Positions 1 to 12,600 of a stretch of DNA of 64,000 nucleotides are shown one piece after another. Location of the stretch: contig SMMW01000559.1 in assembly GCA_004794655.1 (NCBI GenBank), positions 930,001-994,000 of the forward strand, in the 5' to 3' direction. The notes beneath the pieces are model-generated. The model was not told where the DNA came from. It made no database searches and worked only from the letters and a program-made list of their open reading frames with translations. Positions within the stretch are counted from its first letter, which is position 1. Each line of letters starts with the position of its first letter. This DNA is from Marisa cornuarietis (lineage: Eukaryota > Mollusca > Gastropoda > Architaenioglossa > Ampullariidae). Both the position numbers and the translations under genes were made by a program.

Positions 1-537
1 GAGTGTTTTTCAAACTTAGCGCTTTTGACTCTGTTCAGCGACACTTCTCCAAACTTCTGTGCCTGGGGAAGATCTCATCTTAATCAATGTTTAAACATGC
101 AGTGACAGACCATTGTTGAAGGCAACTGGGCTGTTGTTCTAAGATGGGACAAAAGAACAATGTAACGCATATTTGTTGTACCTCACAAGGAATCAGTTAA
201 ACGTGTTTATTGTTTACTCAACTAGGACCAAACAAAAATGCATAAAGTTTATACGATTTTTTAATAATTTTACTCTATGACTTTAGCTCATCACTAAATT
301 TACCATAAAATGACTAACAAAGCAGTATTGTCAGCACTGTCATTCTTAATTTTATCTTTGACTTGTGCTTTTCCTCTCACTGCACTATTACTAGCACTCT
401 AATTTCCAGAAAACTCTTAACAAGTTCCTTCAAAAAAAACGTTTTCCAGAAATTATAAATATCTAAATGACCTGCAAGATAAGTAAACCAGAACCCTGAG
501 TTTTTTTTTCCTTATTATTATTTTTAGCTTTACTTAC

Positions 538-686
538 ACATTCATTCAATGTATCCTTCACAGGTGCAAAAGCATAATTCTTCTCCTGACTAAGTGGAAA
601 GTTTTGTAAATTGCCTTCCCATCCAACTTTGCAAACATCAGATGACCCCGTTGGCATGCCTTCTTCTGACAGCAAGGACTCAAGAT
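538..686 (-). CDS. WDR90: WDR90 exon 26, acidic linker, last coding exon in window
   Basis: The exon reads DLESLLSEEGMPTGSSDV onward to KDTLNEC, between a CCTAG acceptor and a TGT|GTAAGT donor, and ends in phase 0. I do not recognise this part as a domain; it lies in the variable linker between the two WD40 regions. The rest of the gene must continue left of base 538. No further exon is evident in bases 1-537. Confidence 0.75.
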
Positions 687-3600
687 CTAGGTCAAATGAA
701 AGGAAAAGAAAGATTTTGAATACATCATGTCTCAAATGTCTAGATCACAAAGGAAATGAATAATGATTTTTAACAAGTGATAATGGTTACTGGCATCATT
801 TAATATGTGAAAACTATTCATAGCACAAATACAAGCATTAATGTGCAAGGTATTCACATCAGATATAGAGCATTCATAGCACATATAAAGCCTTCACACT
901 ATATAAGACATTCACAAAGCATATAAATCATTTATATGAGGTACTCGCAGGGCATACTAAGAAGCATTTGACATCCATAAACTGCAGGGATTTTTTACCT
1001 CCAGCTAAATTGTTGGGTTTTTGTGAACCCCTTATAAACATTTTGAGGATATTGTTGACCAATCACAATAAAAAGTATACACCATTATTCACCTATAATA
1101 TTATCATGACCTTGATTTCTGCTTTAATTATGAATGTTGTTTCATATATATAAGATATGTTACTGATGTTTGATAACCAGTTATGATGAAATATCAGTTT
1201 ATACTCTTTTGCCTTCTCAAAATCAAACATTTTACATTTACTGACCCCTTTGGAAAATTTTCTTTATATGATTGGGAACTCTCTTTATGAATATTTCTAA
1301 GCAATAGGAAAACTTGTAAAGCTTTCATATGAAGTACTCACAGGGCACACAGCATTTATATGTATTCATAGGACATATAAAGCATTCACAGGTAAGGCAC
1401 AAACGCAAAGAGCAAATATAGCACTTGCAGAATATTTAAGACATTATGTGCAAGATGTTCACAGCATACCCAAAGCAATGACAGTCTGTGTATGTATACA
1501 GTCTATGCATTTAAAATTTAAGGACCTCAGAGCATGCATACAGCAAGGTACTGTAAGCACACAGCATTTAACCATTATTCAAAGCATATGCCAGGTATTC
1601 AAAACACACACAAGGCAATTGTGAAGTATTCAAAGCTCGATAAATAAAATGGTCAAAGCTTATATAGATGGAAGGTTAATGTGTTACACACCCAAGAAAA
1701 AGATCATTCTGAACAAACATGGCAGAATGGCACTGATAAAAATGGAAGGTGATATAAATGAAAAGATAAATGATCTAAATGGTTTCAAATGTTGCAAACA
1801 CCAAACACTGCCAGTCAAGAAATATTCTGCTTAGCAACATTATCAGCCTTGATACAGAAACAAAAGCATGAATTACTTTTATTCATGCAACATGAAGTAT
1901 TATGCATGCTGTGCAATTCAAATGTTTAGCCTAGACCCAGACATGAACATTTTCTGCTGAGCTGACCGAGTGCAGAAATTTGTTTCTAACATTGTCAAAG
2001 CCAGTAACAACTAGTTTTATCAAAATTGACTGACAGGCTTTCCCAGTGTCTTTAGACCTTAAAGTAGATAACACTCAACAAACACATTGTCCACTAGAAG
2101 ATAACAATCCTGCATTAAGCTTTCATCAATGTATTTCTTGCTTGATGCACACTTCTTTTAGCTGATTTTGCTCAAGTTAAACACACTGAGTTTTTCAATT
2201 CTACACCTATTTCTGAGAAGTATAGCCCTCACCACCACCATGTATGGAGCTGAGATCCTCAATACGGGTAGACAGGCTGGGAGCTAGCATGGGACGTGGT
2301 GGAGTATGCCTTGGCATGTCAGTTGGTGTGCTGTCCACAAACGTGGCTTCTAAGGCAGACATTTTATCTGACAAAAGAAGTCATGTGTCCTAAATGATCA
2401 AAAGACGATTATTCTAAATAGTGCACAATGTTCTACTGCTGTTCTGAATTGTCTCAAAATAGTTTGAAGCAAGCAACATGTGTGCTGGATATCTGAGCTG
2501 CTGGCAGACTATGTTAATGTTTTCTGTGCTTCGTGTCACAGATCTAGTGACATGCTGCTTGAATCAGACTAACCACACAGTTATAGTATGAATTATTCAG
2601 GAAGTGTTGTTTTTTTGCCAGCCTGGTAGAAAAAAGTAGTAGTACAACAGAAACTCTGTCCTTTATTATGGCTTAATGGGCAAAAAGTGTTCTGTCAGTA
2701 ATGTCTGTCATAATTAAGATGGACCTTTAGCCTTCAAAATGTTCAGGACTAGCCATGAAGCCTATGCACTACAAGAATGCATTCAGACCTGTGAGTCAGA
2801 GCCTCCACAAAATGCTAATTTCTTTCAGCAATGCATTAGTACTGGCTTTCGCAGTAATTGATGGTCACACGGGAGCTGACCTGCTAGACTGCCCTTCTCA
2901 AAAACTCGAAGGAGATGAGGAAGAAAACACCATTTCTAAAATATACAAACAGAAAAATATGCAGGCAAATCTTTAACAATCTACTCACCAGTATCAATCT
3001 TCCTGCCTCTGAAAAAGGAAAAGAACAAAACTTTTAAAAGCTCGTACTGGCAACAATGTAGTTTTTAATAAACTGTTTTGATATGTAAATACTAAATTCT
3101 CTGCCACTGGTTTTTCAAAGCTTTTATGTTAGAAAGAAATAATATCTCACTCAACAGGTGGTGCCGCTGGTTGGACAGCCAGGTTATTCCAAATGTATAC
3201 AGCCTCTCCTGTGCTTATGATGGAGCGTTCATCTGGTGTGAAAAACACTTTAGATGCAGTCTCTGAATGGCCAATGAAAACCTGTTAGAGGAACATATGT
3301 TTTGCTGATTTATATCTATATATTACACAAACAGATGTGTTTACATATGTGTATGTATATATATATATATGTAAAATAATAATAATAAATGCAAAACTTT
3401 GAAAAGCACATACTCGCACTCCTCAGAAGCATGCTCTTAGCGCAAAAGAATAACAAGACATGGGTAACATATGAGAAACAGAAAAACAAACAACACTTAA
3501 TTACAAAAGAAGAAACAATAGTACTGATGATGAATAAAAACAAATACAAAAAACACATATAAACATACACTGTGTGTGTATATATATATATATATATTTA

Positions 3601-6600
3601 CACACTATCTCACCAAACCTGCCTCTCACTCCATTTTGTGGAAGAATACATATACCCCAAAGTACCCACAATTGTGGATCAAATATCCTCGTTTTGTTAC
3701 CACTCTTGCCTCACACTCAGCATTTGTGTTGAATATATGGTGTGAGATAATGAGTTGGTACTGTATATATGACATACAAATGACAATGAAAATTTGTTGT
3801 AACACCACTAAACATAATGGGACAAATTCTTAACTCAAACAAAAATGTTTACTTCATGGATGAATCAGAAACTCCAAACTAAAAAGAGTTAAACTGAGGT
3901 ATTCTCAGAAGAAAAAAAAAATCGCACCTGGAAATTAATGTCCAGGCGCATGTGGTAATCCCAGACTTTGAGCACCTTGTCTCCAGAAGTAACCAGATAC
4001 TTTCCCTTGCATGACATTGCTAATGAACTGCAGCCAGATCTGTGAATGTTGCTCACCTGTGAATGCACATACCCATTTCACTGAGTGACTAAGTGCTTAA
4101 ATATACTGAAATAGTTAATTATCTTCTATGACAGCTTTTATCACACATGAAATAATCTTACTAGAACATGTCATGGAGGCATGAACATATTTATCTACTG
4201 TAGATTCTTAACTCATTGAAGCCGAAACCTGGAATTCATGTCTGCATACAAAAACAAATCAATTTCCAATTTTAGAAAAAGCTATAAAAGATAAAAATAT
4301 GATATAGTTAACATAAAAGTAAAAGAAATATGGATTTTAATTTTCTGACCTAATTATTGCCTGAATAGTTTCTATTTAATCTGGAAAAGAGTATTTGAAG
4401 TCACATTTTCAAAAAAGTCTTTTATAGCACAGGATGACTGTCAATGTTTGATACCTCGATCATCAATTCAAAAAGAAACTGCACGACACGTGGCACAAAT
4501 CATATACATATCAATGTTTTTTATCAATGACCCAGGAAAAAATCAGCAACACTTTTAAAAAAGATTCAGAATGGCACACTTTGCATGATATTCTGATCAT
4601 GGGAAAATGCACATTCTTATATGGCTATTCTGTGATCTAAGGAAAAAAAAAATCTTATTATGCATTTTCCTATTGAAATTTATGCAGCTACTTCCCTTCA
4701 TACCTCCTAACTATTGAATTTTATTTTTAATATTATCAATCATTTGTTGAACCCTCCATTTGTATAAGAAAACCTGGTCATCTTGGGCATGACCAATGGC
4801 TTTAAATGTTAAGATTCTTGAGGCTGTTGTAAGTTGTGTCTTCAGTGTCTTAGATTAAGCATATTTTATGTCTGCAAATTATAAAAAATAATGTTCCGTG
4901 GATCTTTAAATACCTCAGCAACAAGTTTACCACTGGCTGCATCGAGCTTGACCAGTCGGTTTGAAGACGTTGCCACGAGCAGATGACCAACGCTGGCTGG
5001 CGTGAACATTACTCGTACAGCAGTGTCAAGACCCTCTTGTCCCACATCACCTGATGCCATGCTGGTGATGTCCACTCGCAGCAGCTGTGGTGGGGACACA
5101 AATGTCACTATTCTTCTCAATTTCAAAAATAATTAAATTATTATAAATAAAAATTGAATGATGTTCTGAATACATCAGAAGATAAATTATTCAACGAGAG
5201 ACACAACAAATTTTTAACCCCTTATCTAGAGTTGTCCCGATCATTCAATTCATATTAGTATTGATAACTACATGTTCTATTCATGACTGCAATCAATACT
5301 TATTAACTGAATTTTCAACCCTAAGCTAAAAAATTAGATACCAGTTAGTTCTATTGTAGATTTTATTATTCTATTTAGAAGTACAAATATCTTAACATTA
5401 CAAATGCTCCAAGGGTACAAAAAAAGGAAGAAACAGAAAATGCTACTACACAACATGTGGGTAGCACTGACAGATTAAAAGCCACAAAATCATTAAAAAT
5501 GTGCTACCTGATACCTTTATGGTTCTAAAAATCAACCCCTTCCCCTTTGAAAACAACTACTATACCTCACTGAGATATTTAGCATCCATGACTGTCACAA
5601 TGAAATCAGAGGGACCCACAAAGGCCAATTTTCTCCCACAACTGCTGACTGCTAAGGCATCAGGGGCAAAGTGCGTTCCCCTGGCTACTGTATTAGGCAG
5701 CACTCTGATGATTGAGAACGTGGAATCAGCAGCACAGTACGCAGCCAGCATGCCCTGTGAGCACGCACTGTACAGGTATTCACCACTGGGAGAGAAGACA
5801 ACGCCTGTCAATGCACCTCGGTGTGGCCTGTTTATCACAATGAGGAGAGCACAATCAGTTCATAGCTTTTAAATAATGGCGACAGTAAGAACAGCTTAAG
5901 TTTACACTTAACTCAAAAAAATGATTATGCGTGGTGGAAGAAAGAAAAGAAGGGCTAGAAAGGACCAATGTGTAAGTACAATTAACTCTAATGATTAAAA
6001 TTCTTCTTTTTTTCTGCCCTTTAGTTAAAAAAAATTGTTAATGGATTGACAAGTAGACAAAATACAAGGTTACAGAGGAAGACATACTTGTGTTCTGCTA
6101 GGAGGCAGGTAGACTCCACATCAAAGATACGTACTGCCCCACTTTCAAAGCCACAGGCAAATATCTGGCGGATGGGGTGATAACTAATGGTGCTTGGTGA
6201 CTCATTTGGAGCACTAAAGTCATACAGCTTAAACAGAAACAGTCTTTGGTATTAATAACAGCATTTGTTATACTTCTGAAATTTCTTTCTTACCCATTTA
6301 CATTAATGTTGAAATGGTTGGTGGTTAAAAAAAAAGTGAAATATACTGGTAGATTGAAAATTCATTTAAAATATGCTTATCAACAAATCAGGATTGTCCT
6401 GATCAATGCACGATACTGCTTTTTATCTCATTCTTTTTTATGCTTTTGCTCTTATCATTGACCACAGAGGATTAAGTTCACACATCTCAGCATGTAGAAA
6501 TGTATAATGCATGAACACACACACACACACATACACACACACACACACATATGTGATAGATAAGCCATTTTCATCAATACACCTGCTGAAAAGTTTCAGC

Positions 6601-9600
6601 ATCCCAGACTCGAATGCTATGATCTTTTGACACCGTGGCTAAATGCTTGCTAAAAGGATCCATCGCAGCACTCATGATGCGGGATGTGTGTGAACGCATG
6701 ACAGTTGTGTAGTCACGTGTTGCAACATCTAGAATGCCCAGATTACCCTGTCAACATACAGATGAGCCCATAAATGTTCTCCTCAAAAACAAATGAAATG
6801 GTTTTTTATGCTTGTTACAAGGACAAATTTCAAAGAGTTAACTATATAAGAGTTTTTATGGTATTCAAGGAAAATGTTGGATGTTGAAAAAAAATGTTCC
6901 TCTTTAGGTCTTATTTAATAATGCTTTCAGTGAAAAGAATTGTGATTATAAAAAAAAGAGCTACAACTTACTGTAGAAGTGCCAGCTAATATCTTTAGGC
7001 CATCAGCAGACAGGCTGACTGCTGTCACTGCTCCATCGTGCTCTGCGGAACATTTTACAATTGCCCTTATTAATGAATCATTAATCTAAATACCTGCCTT
7101 CAAGGAGGGAAAAAAAACTCGTATCTTTCAAAGTCAAGCCTTCCAATCACAAGGATAAAGAGCCTCCCACATTAGCAAGAGGGTAACATTTCATTAATTT
7201 CCACATATTTACAATAATAATAAGTACATTTGTTGTCCAAATGATATAGAAATTGCCAACATATATGAAGGATGTTCCACTTCTGCCTGGACTTGGCAAT
7301 AAAACGAACCATGAGAATTTTTTTAACATTTTTTTTCTTATTCAACTCTTTCTAATCTTTTTCAACATAGTCACCATCAATTGCAACACTTTTTGAGCCT
7401 TATGGATTAATTTTAAAAACACTCCAAAAGATTTTCAGCTGTTTTCTCATTCCAGCAATGACCTAATCATCAACTGGGCCTAGGTTTCAGGGTCCAGATT
7501 GTAGAACCAACACTTATCACCTGTGGTGAAGTGTTTGAAACCAGAAGAACGCCTGTGATTGATTGTTTCAAAGAATTCCTTGCATCAGTTCACACGGTTT
7601 TTCTTTCATTTGTCCGTCAACAACTTCGGCACCCAGCAAGCTGACTTCTTGCTGAAGCCCAAATCATGATGGATGATCCTGTGAAGAATTGTAGAAGGAA
7701 TTGCCAGCTCCATCTCCATCTCCCTGAAGGTCACACAGCATCACTTTCCAGGAACTTACAAACTTTGTCGACATTGTCTGGGTCTCTTGACATTCTAGGC
7801 ATTTACAATATTTGTCATTACAGCTGAAATGACCATTGACTGAAATAAGTTTGTCACAGTCATTTTAGATTGACCATCATCGCCATAAGTTTCTTTCAGC
7901 TCCTGCAAACTGTCAAAAGCCTGAAAGCCATGCAACATGATCACTTGAAAAATCACATGCTGATGGCGCTGGTAGATCAGTCGGTGGAGCGTGCACTGAC
8001 TTGCTTCTCCTCTCCATCCTGGGAAAACTAGGAGGGGAAAAATTATGAAAACAAAATGTGGAAACACCCTGAAAAATCCCTCTATGGCCTCCGCATGGTC
8101 TGCACTCGCTAAAAGCATGCAAAATACTAAAGTCTGGGTGGAACTGGAGCATCCCTCATATTTAAAAATGGATTTTACAACCTCTATGAAAACCTTGTTC
8201 ACTTTCTCACTCTTTCCAATTCTCATCCAACCACACATTTCTCAATCTTTCCCCCTGTTTCTTCGAGTGTACCTTAATCTACATTTATTATATTTTTTTC
8301 TTCTTTTCTCACCAGCTTCAAGGTAAACATGTGCAAAATCCAGTGGCCATAGCCGCAAAAATCCATCATCTGAGCCAGTGGCACAGAATGTCTCACTGAT
8401 GCTAATGCTGTTAATAACCAATCCTAAGACAGAACAGACAAAAACAAAGGTAGAATGCCACAACGTTTCACATTAAAGAGTATCTTAAAATCCATATATG
8501 CATTAAGATACTTCATTCTTGTATATAATTAATTATGCAAAGCACACAAAGAAACAAATTTGTTAAATTTTCCTCAACTCTATAGCTCTAGCTAAAGTTT
8601 ACTGAAGTTGACATGATGTAAGCTGACTAGTCACTCAAGCTACTGTAGCATCTACTAGTCCTACACTGTATAAATTAGGGTTCAGTGACTCAAAGGAAGA
8701 AAGCAATAATAAACAATAGAAAAGAAAGAGGAAGCAAACTGCTTTATTTTGAATTGTACATCTGAATGATGAGATTTTCAACACAAACTACATGGCCTGT
8801 GCTTTCAACGTTTGATCAAATAATCATGTTTCTGATGAAATGGCTTCAATATGTTGCTCACCTCTCCACTCATATTTTAACAAGGACAATCTCTTTCTCT
8901 GCATATGCACACACACAAAGATTACACAGTTGCTCTCTCTTCTCTACTTTAAAAAACTTTTCCACAAAGGTAACTGATTCCAAGTATCTCTCAGCATCCA
9001 TTCTAACCTTTCTGGAAAGAATCTGTGTTCTTGCCTGCTTGATCTTTCTTCTTATTAGCTGTGGGTAGCAATTGTCGAACATGTTGCACAGCCATTTTTT
9101 GGTAGTCAATTTCAAACACATGGCCTGACCGACAGCAGCCATAACTGCAGGTTTAAAACACAGAAGCTACAGTTAGGAAGGTTTAGAGACGGATATTTAT
9201 AACATTTAAAGATCCTTCACAAAGTGTGATTAAACCTTGAAAACTACAAACTTCTGATGACCTTTAATTTGGCCAAAAATTTTATCCCTTCAAATTATCA
9301 CCAGAAAGGAAACCCACCGACATCTTCCAAGAACCTGGCTATCACAATCACTGACTTTTGCAAGTCTTCTCTCCTACAATTGTGAAATGATATTTACATA
9401 AGTCTCCTCTCAGGGTTTTGGTTAGCTTGGACACCAGTGTCAAAGCAAACATCTGTGAAATCCATGGAGTGGTAGTCTCCCAGACTAATGGGTGCTGAAC
9501 GCAATGTACCATCCTTGACGCGCCAAAGTCTTATGTTATCTCGTCCACAAGATACCATCCTGCCACAGACATCAGGATTAATAATGGTTCTTCGGGCTCA

Positions 9601-12600
9601 TTGGTTTTTCAACATACTTTCTTTTAAATAGTGATAATTTTTCTCCTTCATGGTGTTTTCGTGCATATGTCAAGTTATCACTGCAAACTACAGACATTAT
9701 TCTAGGATTTCAAAAAGGAAAATAGGGGCCCATCAAAACTAATGCATTTCATTAACTTCACCATTCTTTTTCTCTGTATTCCTGATATACAAGAAAGATA
9801 CTGTCAAAAGTACTTTATAAATGCCGAATTGGCAATTTTTTTATTTTTTTCCTTGGGGGTATGGGGGAGAGAAAAAAGATTCCTTCCTCATTATTTACTG
9901 ATAAACCACCTTCCAATGTATCATCATGGGTGCAACTCCTGAACAAAAAGTCTTAAAAGCAAGGATGCAAACTTGGGGAGCAAATGATCTCTGATTGTAC
10001 CACCTCCACAATATGGCACAACTATGCCTTCATGTATGTATATCTTTCAACAAAATAAAAATAAGAAAGATACTAGTAACATGTGAAGGATATCTATCAT
10101 ATATCCATATTCATTAACAATTTACACATCCAGCTTTTGTATATCAATGCTGTTGCAATGACTCATGAAAAAAAATTTTAATGGCTTTATATAATGTTAA
10201 ATGGAGGTCAAACATATTGACATAAATAATTAATACTAAAGTGAGCAGAAACTGGCAGAAGCGTGACACAAGAATAATCTAGACATCAGTCTGAATTTTT
10301 ATTTGGCTGTGATTGGCTTCTTTATCTTAACCCAAAAGTGGTACTGTGATTATAAGAACATGAAATGAAATAAGAGAGAAAGGGGGGAATCAATCGAGAA
10401 AGGGTCTTAGCTCACTAAATTAACAGACAACAGTTTTAAGGCCTTATGCTACCGTGTTGCCATTGTTTTTCCAAAAGTTTTATCATGCATTTTCATTAAC
10501 ATCACTGCAAACTGAATTTAATCACAAAAAACTTAACAAGACCTTTTCTCCTTGAAAGCATTGGTGTTACAACTGCTGTAAATGAATGGTAAACTGCATC
10601 AGCAATTACTCTAATTTACCACAGGAGCTGCAATTAGTTTGGAAGCAATCAAGTAATTACACAATAAGCAGCAACATTGTAAAGCTGCTCACATATGACA
10701 TGTGTTCTTGAGTGAACTAAATATTTTCAAAAGTTCTTGAAGCTTAATCTAAAAATTGTCCATCATTTATCCTTTGATTGATAGAGGGAAGCACATGGAC
10801 AGATGCAGCGGCTGACAAGACCTACCACTCATGGCTGTTTTGGTTGATGATGAGAAGGGTCTGCTTGAGACGACCAGTCCACTCCTTCACATTCACAGCT
10901 TAGCATCTTGTATACAAAGAGGATATTCTTCTGTTTGGAACAAATCTAACAAAATTCTGCTGCTGTTACTGGTGACTTTTCACCCCAACAAGTTCCCACA
11001 ATTACAGCAGTCTTTTCTTTTTCCTATAGCTCAAGAAAACTTTTCACAATGCCACTGCACACTGTCAACCTGTGAAAAAAACTAATGCATATCTGATTTA
11101 TATTCAATCTTACCTGGTCTCATCAAATGGCGAGATTGTGATTTTTGAAACATCAACATCTGTATGAGCCTTGGCTACAATGGTGATCTCGCGCTTCTTC
11201 AACACAAAGCTAGTGTTCCAGATCACCACCAACTGTCCAACACACACAGTCCAAATGGCTATCAAGCATAGGAAGCAAGCTTTAAAGGCCTTTATGTTCT
11301 TCATAAATATGGCGGAAAATATTTCCTTGTCAAGATTAAAATAGGCCTTTAAAACTTCCATTATCACAGCAAAGTAACCAAAGTATCCTCGTTGAAGTTT
11401 GCAAAAAGCAAGGGTACAGATATTAGCAAAATATTCACTTACATTTTTCCCATGATTGTCTTTTCCCACTCCACACAAAACATTTCCACTACATGAAAAA
11501 CTGCAAAACAGATAAAAAGTTAGTTTTGACATTTTCAGACAATATAAGACAGAAAGGTAGTTGTAATACTTGACGTGATGACATGATTGAAGAAAAAGAA
11601 AACTTTTACACTGAAGGTAAAAAAAAAGAAAAGAAAAGCTAGTTCATGTCTTTTTCCTCCAGATGATGTCGCCATCTTAGACTGTGAGGCTCGGTGGTTC
11701 CGGAGAGGGGTGAAGAAGCCTATTTACATCATGGCTGCAAAACCTTCCCTCAGCAGAGACTGAGGGCGACATCCTCTGCTGGCAGTCAACAATAGTCTTA
11801 TCCAGTCATAAACCCTGAGTTCATCTCAGGGCCATATGCACTGAACACACCAGTGATTTAGCTTTTAGCTGCTAAAGAAGGCATGTAAGGCATGTGGATA
11901 TATGTTGAAAGCTTCAGTGAGTCCTACCTTTTTTCTTGAGTGTAAAGGTTTAGTCTTCCTTCTACCATTTGATAGTTTTAGATTAGATACCTATCTCTAC
12001 CTTCCTTTCGAAATGAGAAGCAACACTTCTGCCCCTCAGTACAAAGGAGAGAGTAAGTGGAACGCTCTTAATTTTTTTTTGTAAACAAGAATACTGTGAT
12101 CACTCTTATAAATGCTATTTATGTAAAATCCATGAAACTCTCATAAACCATTGCTAAAAGGTCAAGCTACCTAAGGCAGTATAGAGAATTACCCAGATAG
12201 CATTGAAACATTTTATAAAGTTTCAAAAGCACAAACATGGTTATAATAATGTTAAAGTTTTAGATGAAACATTTTAGAAACATGTTAGAAACATTCACCA
12301 AATAAACATCTTCTTGGGGAGAGAGGTTTGGTGGCGCAACAGTTATAGTGCGTCACCAACATAGAGTAATTTGGTTGTGATGGGTTCAGTTCTCATCTTG
12401 AGCATCTATTTCCAGGGCTTGGTACCTTGCCATGATGCAGCATTAGTTGCTGGTTCAGCGTAAAACATCAATCACCCACCTTCTTTTAGGGACCATTCAT
12501 ATTCAAGGTGAAATAAGAAACTTAATTAAGTTTAGCTGCCCTGTGTCTGGGTGAGAAAATTTTTTTTCTTGCTAAACATTTAAAAAAACATTTGTTAAAT

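Noticed and set aside
3151..3281. WDR90 ending at the in-frame TGA after exon 23
   Set aside because: A strong GTGAGA donor lies just before the stop, and three further exons join in phase, as expected for a protein with a second WD40 half.
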